From Pyropia yezoensis (lineage: Eukaryota > Rhodophyta > Bangiophyceae > Bangiales > Bangiaceae), in NCBI GenBank assembly GCA_009829735.1, contig CM020620.1, positions 28,738,951-28,802,950 of the forward strand: a stretch of DNA of 64,000 nt, written 5' to 3'. Made by a program: the position numbers and the translations under genes. Under the pieces are notes generated by a model, which was given only the letters and a program-made list of their open reading frames with translations, did not search any database and was not told the DNA's origin. Below, piece by piece: positions 11,906-22,141 of the stretch. Position 1 is the stretch's first letter. Each line of letters opens with the position of its first letter.

Positions 11906-12320
11906 GACGTGTGGAGCAGGGGGACCCATCGGACAGACGCGGGCGGCGTCTTCTCGCGGGCGGCGTCGTCTGATGGCCAGCGCTGGGGGTGGATCCGATC
12001 TGCCCGACCGTGTGGCTACGGCACGGGCTGCTGTTCGAGACAGCTGGTGCCGCCGTAAATGATCACGGCGGGATCCGGCCCCGTTGCGTAACTCCTCGCT
12101 TGGGTCGGGCTTACCCGACCCAATCCTCGTCCTATGTCTTTTCGCGCTACCCCTCCAAGTCGCCGCCCGGTGGTCAATAACCGGCGGACAAACAGATACG
12201 GAGGGGTTCGTACAACCTATCAGCACGCACCCCGGCGCGAACCATGCTCTACGGCCTCTGAGACGCGCGCAGCGAGTTAGAAATATGGCAGGTGTGCCAT
12301 ACAACTGGGAGAGTCTTACT
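11906..12320. other. Spacer, nothing recognised
   Basis: No coding region or repeat could be supported. The only open frames are short and overlap one another on opposite strands. Confidence 0.4.
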
Positions 12321-12435
12321 GTGCTTCCTGTAAAAGGTGGATGTTGAAGGGACGTGAGGTGAGGGATCCATTGGTTCAGACAGCGATTTTCATCACCTTC
12401 ACGTACCGTCAATATCCATTTCTTACAGGAAGCAC
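12321..12435. mobile_element. Tiny MITE-like element with long imperfect TIRs
   Basis: The ends are a perfect 13-bp inverted repeat, gtgcttcctgtaa at 12321-12333 and its complement at 12423-12435. Beyond the perfect part the two halves stay complementary with scattered mismatches for about 40 bp each, so the whole 115 bp is nearly one long hairpin. This is the structure of a very short MITE or a foldback element. TA dinucleotides lie just outside both ends, but I cannot fix a target duplication. Confidence 0.65.
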
Positions 12436-13262
12436 TATACAACCGTCATGACTTGTAGCCTCAGGTGGATGCACAGTGTCGTCGAACGTGGGGCAACTCG
12501 ACAGCACCCCGTTTCGAAAAGAGCGGGGCAAATTATTACATGATTTGGTGAAAAACACAACGGAGAGGTCGGGATGCGGCATTGTTTCTTGTCCAGGTGA
12601 CAAACTTTACAGCTCGTGCCCGGTGTCCAGAGGCTGTCAGCAAGTGGGACATCCCCTCACTCTGGATGCAGCAGATAATGTTCCAGCGATTGTCTTTTTC
12701 TCACATGGTCGAGGACTTCGCAACTGACGACATTCAAACGTACTGAGGGCACCAGCAGGTCTGATGTGCACGCAGCTGCACGCAAAATCATTGGAGCACT
12801 CGTGCCAGCCCTTGACCCAAGAAGGACCAATCGGGCCGCTCGCCATTCAAACGTCCGCGACGAGCGCCACTCGCACAGTGTCACAGTTGCGACCTCTTCT
12901 GTCCGCTCGTTGGCATCAGTGGCTGCTGTTCACTGGCGCCATCTTCTGCCCTCGCAGGCCAACGCAGACTTGGCCGCGACCTCCGCTGCCCACACGCACA
13001 CACTGCCTCGAATGTCACCTGTTCCGATCCCGCGGCGGCTTGCCCGCGAGCTCCGCCCCTCACCCACTCCATCGGCACACGCCGGCACGCACCTGCCCTG
13101 CTTGCGTTACAGATGCCCAGCTCGCCGTGACGGGCGCAGTCTGCCCATTCTTGCAGCTCCCATTCACGAGCAGGGTGCTCCTGCCCGTGGGCGCAGCGGT
13201 GGGCCCCAGCCGCACGTACGGCCGATGTCCTGTCGCCCTCATCGTCACAGTCAAACACTTCG
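12436..13262. other. Spacer, no supported gene
   Basis: Moderate GC content. Open frames of about 130-190 codons occur on both strands around 12.76-13.33 kb but are rich in Pro, Ser, Cys and Arg and match nothing known. I see no intact gene. Confidence 0.4.
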
Positions 13263-13289
13263 TTGAGCACACTCGCATGCGCCTCCGTC

Positions 13290-13930
13290 GACCCGACGCG
13301 CCAAGGGGGCCGTCCCCCTGTCGCTTTCGTTGAGGCGGTCTGCCAGCCTATTGAGCCTGCCCGTGTGGCCCTTGGCGGGCTCCACTTCCTGCCGCTGTCG
13401 ATCCTACCCGCCGTGGGGACCGTCTTCCTATCGCGTTCGCTGAGGTCTGTCGATCCTACCCGCCGTGGCGACCGTCTTCCTATCGCCTTTGCTGAGGTCT
13501 GCCAGCACGCCGGGCGTGCCCGCCTGGCCCTTGGTCAGATCTGGCCGCCGTGGCGACCGTCGTCCTGCCACCTTCGCTGTTGCTGTCCATCGCACCCGCT
13601 GCGGCGGCCGTCGTCCTGTCGTCTGTCGAGGTCGAACAGCTCATGAGGTCTGTTGCGGCGGTCATCCTACCGTCCTCGCAGCAACGGTATACCAGCAGGT
13701 TGATCCGGAACCTGCTCACTGCATTCATTCCTATCCGCTGAAGCCGCCGTTGTCACGTCGCTCTCTGCAGCGGTCGAGCAGCTGGGTGCTTCTGCTATTC
13801 TGCACCACCGTCGTCCTGCTTCCTTCAACGCCGCAGTCAAACAAGTGGCTCCTCCCGCTTCTGTGCGTCACGATCTTCCAGGTCTACAGAGGCGGTGGTC
13901 ATCCTTCCGCCTTTACCGAGAAGATCTACC
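13290..13930 (+). repeat. Degenerate minisatellite, ~50-bp unit
   Basis: A theme close to ccgtggcgaccgtcttcc followed by a tcgcc-ttcgctgaggtctg half recurs with decay near 13300, 13400, 13450, 13545, 13595, 13650, 13745, 13805 and 13885. Read in the plus strand it gives a motif like GGRPPVAFVEAVCQ that moves between frames as spacing drifts. The best-conserved neighbours are those at about 13399 and 13450. It ends just before the transposase N-terminal ORF at 14025. Confidence 0.65.
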
Positions 13931-14024
13931 AGCTCGCTTGCACCGCAGCTTTGTCGTACGGGCGGCCTGGCTTCATCAAGCGCTTTGTGTGAGCACGATC
14001 AGAAGGAGTCCAGTGCGCAGCATC

Positions 14025-14897
14025 ATGTCCTATAGGCAACCTCGTAGCTCAGCGCGTGATGTGAGCAGCGACGATGAAGTTGACTGGCCGCACCTAAGGA
14101 CCCACCCACTTGGTGAGAGCGGTGAGCCAGCACAGCCTAATACACGACGTCAAGGTGCTCCAGGTATCGAGCCGTTGGATGAGCAGTACATGCGGGATGC
14201 TATGCAAGTTGTCGCGAAGATGCACAGCAGCAGCAGCGACTGTTCATCGTCCTCATCATCCTCGCTCTTTTCTACCTCGACCTCGGCATTGTCGGTCCCC
14301 AACTCGGCATCCTCGAGCTCCTCAGCATGTTTTACGGAGGAAGGCGTGGACACGACTCAGCGATCACGTCATGCAAGCGGCGATGATTCTTTGGCACCGG
14401 AGCGGTCTGAGCCACATCCCCTGCCCGTTCACAGCGTCGAGCAGCTGTTTGCTTTTCTTCTCTTGCGAGGCCAAACGACTGTGTCCCAGACTGCTTACGA
14501 CATTTTGCGGCGCTTCTACGCAGCTACTCTTTCCATGCGCACGGGAAGCGCCAGCCGCGCCGCTCGGCTTCCATCATTAGAGACGGTACGACAGACCATT
14601 GGACCCCGCATCCGTCAGGCCTGGGGGTTCGCCATTCGTACTGTGCAGCTGCGGACCAGCGCTTCAAGCGTCTCCGTGGCTGTTGTCCTTCTACACCCTA
14701 GTGACCATGTGCGACGTGACTTTGCATTTAGAGACCCCTTCAACCTGTTCTTCTTGGCTGGTAGACGTGGAAAGGAGGAACGTCGGTGGCACCCTGAGTT
14801 CTGCGACTCTCCGTTTCGCACCGTGAGGGCGGAACTGCTCAAGACTGGCGCTACGATGATCGCGTTTGAAGAAGAGGGTGTGGTGGTTAACTGGGCG
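14025..14897 (+). pseudogene. Large DNA-transposon transposase, N-terminal part
   Basis: The ORF starts at ATG 14025 (MSYRQPRSSARD; the frame is open from 13845) and runs to the edge of an inserted element. It has a Ser-rich acidic N-terminus (about residues 60-110) and then a folded region with FLLLRGQTTVSQTAYDIL, a conserved RDFAFRDPFNLFF segment and the end EEEGVVVNW. Coding resumes beyond the insertion at 15539 with GDIVTISLAG. I recognise the pattern as a large transposase resembling CACTA/EnSpm-like or Plavaka-like elements, judged mainly from the cysteine-bearing and C-terminal motifs in the later pieces. The superfamily assignment is tentative. The copy is broken by the insertion. Confidence 0.5.
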
Positions 14898-15538
14898 TAA
14901 GCCCACACCAACGGGGTACCTTATCCTCCTAAAGGAGATGGTGGGGAACCCGGGGTATAAACCCTGGAGTCAGAACCGCCGGAACGTAGAGCTCCACGCG
15001 AAGGTGGAAGCGTCCGGGACGGGGAACACGAGGGTAACGCAAGGTTGATTTTTTGTGAGGGGGAAGCAACGGGCACAGCCCCACGCGCAGATATCCCTCT
15101 TTGGCCCGCCGGTCCAGGGCCCACTGTGCGACCCCGGAGTGCGGGCCAACACTCCCTACACTAAGCACCCAATCAAAACACTCAGAACCCTCCAACACAT
15201 CTCTCCACGCAAAACACGCTCAGTGGTGGGATCTCACTAAATCTCGGCCAGATTGGGGCGGAAGTAGCCCGCCCTAGGTAACTTCCCTTCACTGGCCAGA
15301 AGGCCAATTCCAATCGGGCGGGCGTAATCACTCTACCCGATATTATCTTATCTCCCCCCCATTCATGGGGGGATCCAGCGAGGATGTCGTGGCGTGCCCC
15401 TCCCGAGGGAAGAGCGACCCCCTTCTGCCCCTGATTGGTCAGGGGCAGAGGTCGCCACGATCCTCCTCCCCCTGAAGGGGGATGCCCCTAGTCCGAGGGG
15501 TGCGGTAAACCCCCACAGAGGGCATTCTGCTGAGACGT
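14898..15538. mobile_element. LTR-like insertion inside the transposase (fossil)
   Basis: About 640 bp separates two parts of the transposase coding region that would otherwise be contiguous. It contains several short hairpins, for example ctgcccctga (15425-15434) with its exact complement at 15439-15448, and C-run/G-run pairs near 15353-15370. It shares the motif tcaaaacactcagaa with the leader/LTR-like region of the retrotransposon at 2.7 kb. It has no ORF of note, so it may be a solo LTR. Boundaries are taken from where coding stops and restarts. I could not settle a target-site duplication. Confidence 0.45.
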
Positions 15539-16493
15539 GGTGACATCGTCACCATTAGCTTGGCAGGCAGGGCAGATGTGTGCAACGTTACGGTCGTTGC
15601 TGGGGCGTTTGCTGGTCGCGGCGCAGAGGTTCAACCAGATGATTTAATTCACGCGGGGGACTTCACGCTTCCCTGCTCTCGTGGTGGCACTGTGCTGGGT
15701 GTGCTCAATGCTTGTCACTGGCTCCCGCTCCAGAACGGTCCTACTACCTGGCATGTCGATGGGATGGCAGTCGCCAAGGTGACCGGTCTTGCTCTTATCC
15801 ATCGCTCATTGGCACCCCTCATCAGTTCTTACTCTGGTCCAGATTGTACTCTTTGGAAATGCGGCTTGGGGCCCGACGGTCTTCGCACATTTTTGGTAGG
15901 GCTTGCGTTCTTCCTTGACGACTTTGTTGTCCGCGTGGGTCGGTCTTCTTCGGCGAGTGGAGTGTACATGCTGTACTTGTCATGGATGTTCCGTCATCGG
16001 ACGAGCAGACATGCCGTTCGCCCTATATCTCTTGCACCTCCAGGGGTCGACTCGGACTGCATCCTTTAAGCCATTACGGATGACCTCGTCGAAGGTGCGA
16101 CGGTTGGCTGGCTGGTTAAGGATCCCGATGGTTGCAGCAAGCGTATTTTTGCTGACGTCGCTCTATTCATAGGCGACTTCAAGCGCAAGTGTCTAAGACA
16201 TGCCGAATGATGGGCCACACAGCCAACGCGCCTTGTCCTTTGTGCTCATTCACGAAGCCGACAGGTGAAGGGGCGCACTACGCGGGTATGGAGAGCTCAA
16301 GAGCGGCTGCGCTGGTAAGAACCACTGGAAGGACATTGGCCGTGGTCGGTGCTGTGAAGGATCTTTTAGCAAGCGACGCCCATGAGAGCCAGGCCGGCAA
16401 CAGCACGACACTTGCTTCTCGCGCGCTGCAGATTGATGGGGATACTGCCGCAAGGCATCGTACTTTGGACTCCAGCAGTCGAAGCAGCACGTA
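15539..16493 (+). pseudogene. Large DNA-transposon transposase, middle part
   Basis: Coding resumes at 15539 in line with the piece ending at 14897. It contains VTVVAGAFAGRG, a predicted beta-rich stretch, MLYLSWMFRHRTSRHAVRPISLAPPGVDSD, and IFADVALFIGDFKRKC. After a change of frame near 16180 comes MMGHTANAPCPLCSF, a Cys-x2-Cys motif of the kind seen inside CACTA-like (Transposase_21-type) transposases. An in-frame stop after 16069 and the later frame change show that this copy is dead. It stops near 16490, where minus-strand coding for a C-terminal part begins to face it. Confidence 0.5.
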
Positions 16494-16519
16494 AATGTGC
16501 TTGTGTTATTTTGTTTGAC

Positions 16520-18140
16520 TCAGTTGCTGCCCGGGTCCTCTCGTGCGAAACCGCTAAGCACTTCTCGACGGGTAGCCGTCACGGCGCCCGAGCAAATGCC
16601 AGCGATTGAGTGGTCCGTGCGAAAGGCCTCCATGCTCTCGCGTGCCGCAAGCGGTATCGCAAGAATGAAGAGCGGCGGCGCGTCGCACACCAACTTGCAT
16701 CCGCAGCATGCACAGAGAATCCTGTCGCGCACAACATTCAGCCCGCTCAGTGCATTGCTCATAAGGTTGAATGATTGCGGCCACCTGCCCACACGGCAAG
16801 CAGATGAGAGCGCACACATAGAAGAAGAACACACAGGCATCGTTTCCGTAAGCCTCACTTCCCGTAGCCACTGGAACAACATTTCCACAGGGTGACGACG
16901 CCACCACCAGCGCAGCGAGGGAGTCCCCAACGGCCGCTGCCTCCGAGGCTCCGCGCAGGCGACGACGCTTCCACTCAAAGGATACCCCCGATAGCACTTC
17001 ATCAGCGAACGCTCGGGCACAAAGCGGCACGCTGTCTGCGGCCAATGTCCCTGGAGCGCATGCCCAGTCGTTGCTCTCTTGCGTCCACAACGGGGCGGCC
17101 GCCTTAAGGAGCTCGCGGATGCCGGAAAAAGTGCACCACTGAACGGGAGCACCAAACACGTCGGCGTCAAGACTCAAGCGTGAGACAGCCTCTTGGTCGA
17201 CATATCTTGACATTGCGCGGCCAGCATCATCATGGCCGTTCCCTCGCACAATGGACCGCTTAAGCGTCTGATGAAAGCGCTCTCAATGAAACTCCAAACT
17301 GTCGCGAATGTGCCCGAGTGCTTGAACGGTTCTCACCATGAGCTCTCGAAGGCGGTGAGTGTTCGGTACGTCCATCACGCTGGAGAAAGCGTCGCAGTCA
17401 GGCCGCACGCACAGCTTGCTGACCGCTACCAGGAACGCCTCTGACAGCTGATCAAGATTCGTATGCGTGTAGCGAGCGCGACATGCGAGTCCACCGTCAA
17501 GCTCCGCTCGCGGATAAAAATATGCGGCCGACGCAAACGCCGACAGACTGTCGATGATGTCAAGCACAGCGCCTACGGGAGAAACCGCAAGAGGGCGTCC
17601 GCCCAACGTAGGAGGTAGTTCACGACGACACGCAATGGGCGCCACGGCCAGAACGGCCGCCCACTCGTGAATATGCAATCTGTTCACCTTGTCGCGACGC
17701 GCGTTGAAGACGCAAGTGCGCCTTAAACCACAAACGGCCAGCGCATCCCTGAGAGATGAGGCTACAGCGTTCTTGTAAGTTTTTGGAAGAGCTTGAAAGA
17801 GCGCCTTCAGACTGCAATGTGCTAGCCCATGAAAAATGAGATGGTCCGGGGCTGGCAAGACGCTGCCGTGTCCATCGAACATGCCATCGGGAAGCAGGCG
17901 AGCCCACTGGTGAAGAATGCCCTCGTCTGAATCAAGACGTAGGCCGAGCAACCGCAAGCCCAGAAGAGCGTTGGCGACAGACGGGCTCGTCTGCGCTCGA
18001 CGAGCCGCCATCGTTCGGACGACCCTGGGTAAGACAGCTGGGAAAGTCGGGAAGCATGTGGCCGCAAGGGCGGCAGCGTCCGTGGTGCGGTTGCACAGTA
18101 AGGCTCGTTGTTTGCCAGCCGGTAGTGGAGGAGCACGCAC
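16520..18140 (-). pseudogene. Large DNA-transposon transposase, C-terminal part, inverted
   Basis: On the minus strand a 285-codon frame (18140 to 17283) continues, with a frame change, into a 231-codon frame (17249 to 16554). The first contains PDHLIFHGLAHCSLKALFQAL, similar to the P-D-x-x-H block of CACTA/Plavaka-type transposases, then VMDVPNTHRLRELMVRTVQ. The second opens with GNGHDDAGRAMSRYVDQEA. This order fits the C-terminal half of the same class of protein as the plus-strand pieces at 14.0-16.5 kb. Either the C-terminal half of one copy was inverted, or two truncated copies lie tail to tail with the junction near 16.5 kb. Confidence 0.5.
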
Positions 18141-18509
18141 TACGACGTGCGGCCCGTCGGGAGGGGGAGGTGGATGGTGGCCGCCGCTGCCACCGTGACG
18201 GCGGCCACGGCGGCTGCAGCGGGAAGGCTGCCTGTTCAGCGATGAAGCTGGGGGGGGACCATTGGCGGGACCGGCGAAATGGACTCTTTCAAAGTGGCTG
18301 GATGGTGTAAAGAAGGCTGCTCGAAGACGTTATTTATCACCAATCACATTGATATGTGACTTGTTCAGGACCAAAATCTGACGACGACTGCCTGTTCCTA
18401 CGAAGCACGCGGCAGCGTTGACGTGCTGCATCCCGCTCACCAGCCCCCGCCAGGGCGAAGCACAGGCGACGAGCTATGTCAGTGTTCCTGCGGAGCGGGC
18501 CGCCACACC
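18141..18509. other. Spacer, nothing recognised
   Basis: A short GGC/CCG-like run lies at 18130-18230 and ordinary sequence follows. No gene or structured repeat is visible. Confidence 0.4.
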
Positions 18510-19157
18510 CTAAGACGCCGTCCCCAAAGGTCCCTCGTACGCCCTGTGTGCAGCACACATTGCGTCTGAGAATGATTTCACTGCGCTGCTGACAGCCACC
18601 ACAGCACGGTCCAAAGCGGCACGCCGGTGCCCCTTCCTCGTGGTAGTCACTGTGCTCGTCAAGGACATCGGTCCAGTCACGTGACGAGCACCAGGATCGA
18701 CGTCGTTTTCATACGCACGGTACTCCTCGCCAACACGGCACGCCCAAACACCCGGTGGCAGTGCAGTTGCAGCGGCCGCCCTGCTAGCCGCTCCCTGAGC
18801 CCCAAGGTGGTAAGGCACGCCCTTGGGTGACCTGCGCAGCTTAAAAAGGTCAAAAGGCGCTTCATGTATGCCTTCAACATCGAAGACCATCTCACCCCCA
18901 GACGGCGGTACATCTTGCCTCACAAGGAAGCGCGCTGCGTGACACTGCAGCGAGCTCCCTACCGGTGGCGGCAAAGCAACCGAGGGCGCGGCCACAACCC
19001 ACAAGATGTTGGCCCGAAATTCCTCGTCCGCGGGGAACACAGTCACGTCGAGGCGCGCAACGTCCTCCGTCGTTGACGTGGGAAGTAGTGTGGACCCGAC
19101 GTGCCCGTCCGGAGGCACGATGACGACAATGCCATCGCTCTGCCCAAGAACGTGCAA
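18510..19157 (-). CDS. Unassigned 215-codon ORF
   Basis: I do not recognise this protein. It reads smoothly from the ATG at 19157 (MHVLGQSDGIVVIV) with alternating hydrophobic and charged residues (VARLDVTVFPADEEF, GGEMVFDVEGIHEAPFDL), which looks like genuine protein and not repeat translation. The frame stays open without a stop upstream and a second frame reaches 19680, so the start is uncertain. It lies directly upstream, on the same strand, of the inverted transposase half and may belong to the same dead element or be part of an upstream exon. No catalytic motif was seen. Confidence 0.35.
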   Translation of the reverse strand: MHVLGQSDGIVVIVPPDGHVGSTLLPTSTTEDVARLDVTVFPADEEFRANILWVVAAPSVALPPPVGSSLQCHAARFLVRQDVPPSGGEMVFDVEGIHEAPFDLFKLRRSPKGVPYHLGAQGAASRAAAATALPPGVWACRVGEEYRAYENDVDPGARHVTGPMSLTSTVTTTRKGHRRAALDRAVVAVSSAVKSFSDAMCAAHRAYEGPLGTAS

Positions 19158-21590
19158 GTTGATGAAAATCGGTTAGGCGATTGTACACTGGGAACGGCGG
19201 AGGCGGTTTTGCGGGTCCGCTACCCACGGATGCACAACGACCAGCAAATCCGTGGACATCCTCAATGGCAGACCCCGTCCTGGCCACGCGCACTGTGAGC
19301 CAGACCGCAAGCACATGCACCCACCGGCTCCAAAAAGATTGGCTCTTGCGTCGATGCCCAAAGCCACACCCGCCGCTGTCGCTGCCACGTCCGCCGCCCT
19401 GGTCGTCCACGTCGTCGGACCCGTCAGCAGCTCCAGCAACAGCGCCCGCGAGAATGACCTGCGCCAGCCCCCGTGGTCGTGGGGCTCCCGCCTCCGCCCG
19501 CCACGCCACAACCGCTTCTTGCATCGTCAGACCCGGCACAGGCGCCTCCACTGACCGCCAGCAGGTCCAACGCCTGCTGCAAGAGCACAGGGCAGGAGAT
19601 GCCTCAACCGACGTCCCTGGAACCACAACTGTCCCCGCCGCCGCCTTTGCAGCCGTCAGCCCCGTCGCAGGCACCTCCACCGAAGGTCCCCAAGGTAGAC
19701 CTCGCCTGCCGTATGGCCCAGTGCGGCGGCGACTAATAGGTGAGATGCAGGGCAGTGCCCGTGAGAAGTGTGCCGGTCTATGGCAACTGCGCCAATGACC
19801 ACAGCTGGTGTCGGGCTGGGGTGTTCATGTGTCAGGGGTGGCCGCGCGGAGGGTGCTACAGGGGCCCCAAACGGCACGGTGGGTAGAAGAGCAGGAACAG
19901 TCCTTCTTCAGCTGCGCACGTCGGCGGGCGTAGCCGGGGGGGTCACGCCTTAAGAAAAACGACGCCGTCATCCAAAAGCGCGTGAGAATGCAAAGGAGGA
20001 ACCCCCCCCCCAAGGCATATAGCAAGGCGTGAGAAATAGTAGATGGAGAGCCTAGCCAAAGCAAACAGATCCCCCACTTGCACCGGCGGCGCGCGGAGGA
20101 GCGCCTTCGGAAGAGGGCGGGAGAGGGGAGCGCAGTGACGTTGGGCGCGGACGCCCTGCGGAGACGGCGCTCTCCTCCCGAGGTGATGCATTCGTGGCCA
20201 AGTGCCGCTACCCGGCATGGCGGGCGGGGCTGCCACACCTCCGCCCCGGCCGGCGCCTCCCCCGGCTGCCTCTTGCACTGCAAAAAGGGAGGCCCGCGAC
20301 CAGCTGGTCTGCAGTCGCCACGAGCGCGCTGATTGACGAGCTGCCGCTGACCGACGTATAAGCGCGCCCGCCAAGTAGAAGCCAACCCCACTGGTCGGCC
20401 AGTGCATCGGGCGTCCGCCCGCCAGTGCTGGTGCCATGCAGTGTGGCAGATCCAGGGCCCCAGCCGACATGGTCACAGCGACATTTTGTTGCACTCACAT
20501 GTGAAATCAATACAAATACACTACATTATTTCGGTTGCACGGTCTTGCCGCCAAGCCACCCGCGGTTCCCGCTCACCACTGCAATGACCATCGCTGGCAC
20601 CGTATGTGGCACATTTGCTGTGCGTCTGCTCCTTGCGACTCTGAACAGCCCGCGCAGCGGTGGCAGCCTGCGGCACACTCCGATGGGTAGGGGCAGACCA
20701 CGTCCTGGGCGGCATGCAGCCGCAGCGAGGGGGAGATGCCGGTGGGTGAGCCGGCATGGGACGTGTGCATCGTCGCCAGAGAGGAGGGAGCTCGTGGGGT
20801 GGCGGTCCTGCGTGCAGCGCGTGCGGGGAGCATGTGTCGGGAAGAGCGCCTGCGATGCGTGCGTCGGCCAGGAGATGGTCGGTGGCGGTGTGCGGTGAGG
20901 CGAGCGCCTGCCGAGGAGAAGGCCCTGCAGGGAGAGGGCCGCGAATGAGATGCATTCCAGAGTAGAGGCCGTTCGGGGCGGTTGCTGGTCAGGGCTTCCG
21001 AGAAGAGGGACCGCGTGGGGCTCGGGTGCTCTGAGAGAGTGTTGTCCGGTGTTTCGGGAGAGTGGCGGAGGGGCAAGTCGGCGACCCCAGAGAGTGCCGC
21101 CGACAGTGACGTTGGCGCGTTGAGAGGCTTCCGCTGCTTGCAGACGCTCGGCGTCGCGTGGCGCCTTGGCTGCCGAAGCCTTGGCCGGTGATGGGCAGTA
21201 CAAGACCGTTGCTTTCTCTCCCGTTTGCGCTGGCAGCGGGTGCCTTGGTCACGCCGCCGCCAGACGGCGGACTGGCGTCATCTAGCTCGACCCTCACCTT
21301 GCAACCACTCTGCGAGAAGCCCGTCACCCTCCCCATCCAACTCCGCCCGCGCTTGCGCCACTGCTGCGCGTATCCAGGTGCCTCAACACCATCCCCCTTC
21401 CACCTTGTGCAGCTTCAGCGGCCTGGCGGCCGCTTCATCACCATCGCCACCACCTCTTCCGGCTCTGCGGCCGCCCCATCTCGCTCCCCATCTCTGCTCT
21501 ACTGCCAGTGTGGCATCTTGCCCCGCCGCTGGCCACCTTCTCCCCCGCCGTCTGCATACATCATTGACTTGCATGATTAAGGTACCTGCC
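19158..21590. other. Spacer, no supported gene
   Basis: GC-rich but not homopolymeric. Open frames of 150-225 codons on both strands (for example minus 19.8-20.5 kb and minus 20.5-21.2 kb) are Arg/Pro/Ser/Cys-rich, contradict each other and match no family. The 18.9-19.7 kb minus frame may include the true N-terminus of the preceding ORF. I see no RNA gene. Confidence 0.4.
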
Positions 21591-22037
21591 ATGCCTCCCC
21601 GAGTCTCCAAGCGCGCTGCGCACGCGGCCGCGGCAGCCACAGCGGCCACGGCGTCCAAGCGCGCCGCTGTGATGAAAAGCGCCGGCACGGCGGGAACGTC
21701 ATCTGGTCGTGTCGCACGCGCTTCTCCGCAGCATCCCGTGGCTCCCAGCCTTGCCGCGGGTGCAACTGTGGCTGACGCTGGGCCTGTGGCTCCCCCTTTC
21801 GACGATAAGGAAGATGAAATTTGGCCTGTGCGCCAGCTGGCTATGGAGACCTCCAGGCGGACGGCGCCCGCCGGCCCGGCCGCCGTGCGACCGGTCACTG
21901 GGTCGCCTTCTGCTGCGGCGCCGCCTGTTGACTCTGAAGAGGACGCCATCTTGCCCGTCCGTCACTCCGCGCTGAGAGCTGCGGGCGTCGCCGCTCCCAG
22001 CGTCGGCTCGGCGGGCTCTTGCAAGGGTCTTCCATAA
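21591..22037 (+). CDS. Unassigned Ala-rich protein, first ORF of a convergent pair
   Basis: The ORF begins MPPRVSKRAAH at 21591 and runs 148 codons. It is Ala/Ser/Pro-rich with basic patches near the N-terminus that resemble a nuclear localisation signal. It contains two related short acidic motifs, DDKEDEIWPVRQLAM and DSEEDAILPVRHSAL, so a small internal repeat. It stops about 100 bp before the next plus-strand ORF, which is in another frame. A splice-acceptor-like ttag lies just upstream of that ORF at about 22135, so the two may be exons of one gene. No known family is visible. Confidence 0.4.
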   Translation: MPPRVSKRAAHAAAAATAATASKRAAVMKSAGTAGTSSGRVARASPQHPVAPSLAAGATVADAGPVAPPFDDKEDEIWPVRQLAMETSRRTAPAGPAAVRPVTGSPSAAAPPVDSEEDAILPVRHSALRAAGVAAPSVGSAGSCKGLP

Positions 22038-22141
22038 GCGGGGGTGTAACGAACCATACTGCTGGAAGTGGCAGAGAGCGCTCCTCGTGGGCGTCGTGGC
22101 TGCCATCTGTGCCCGTCCTGTCGACGTTTTGGAATTAGTTC

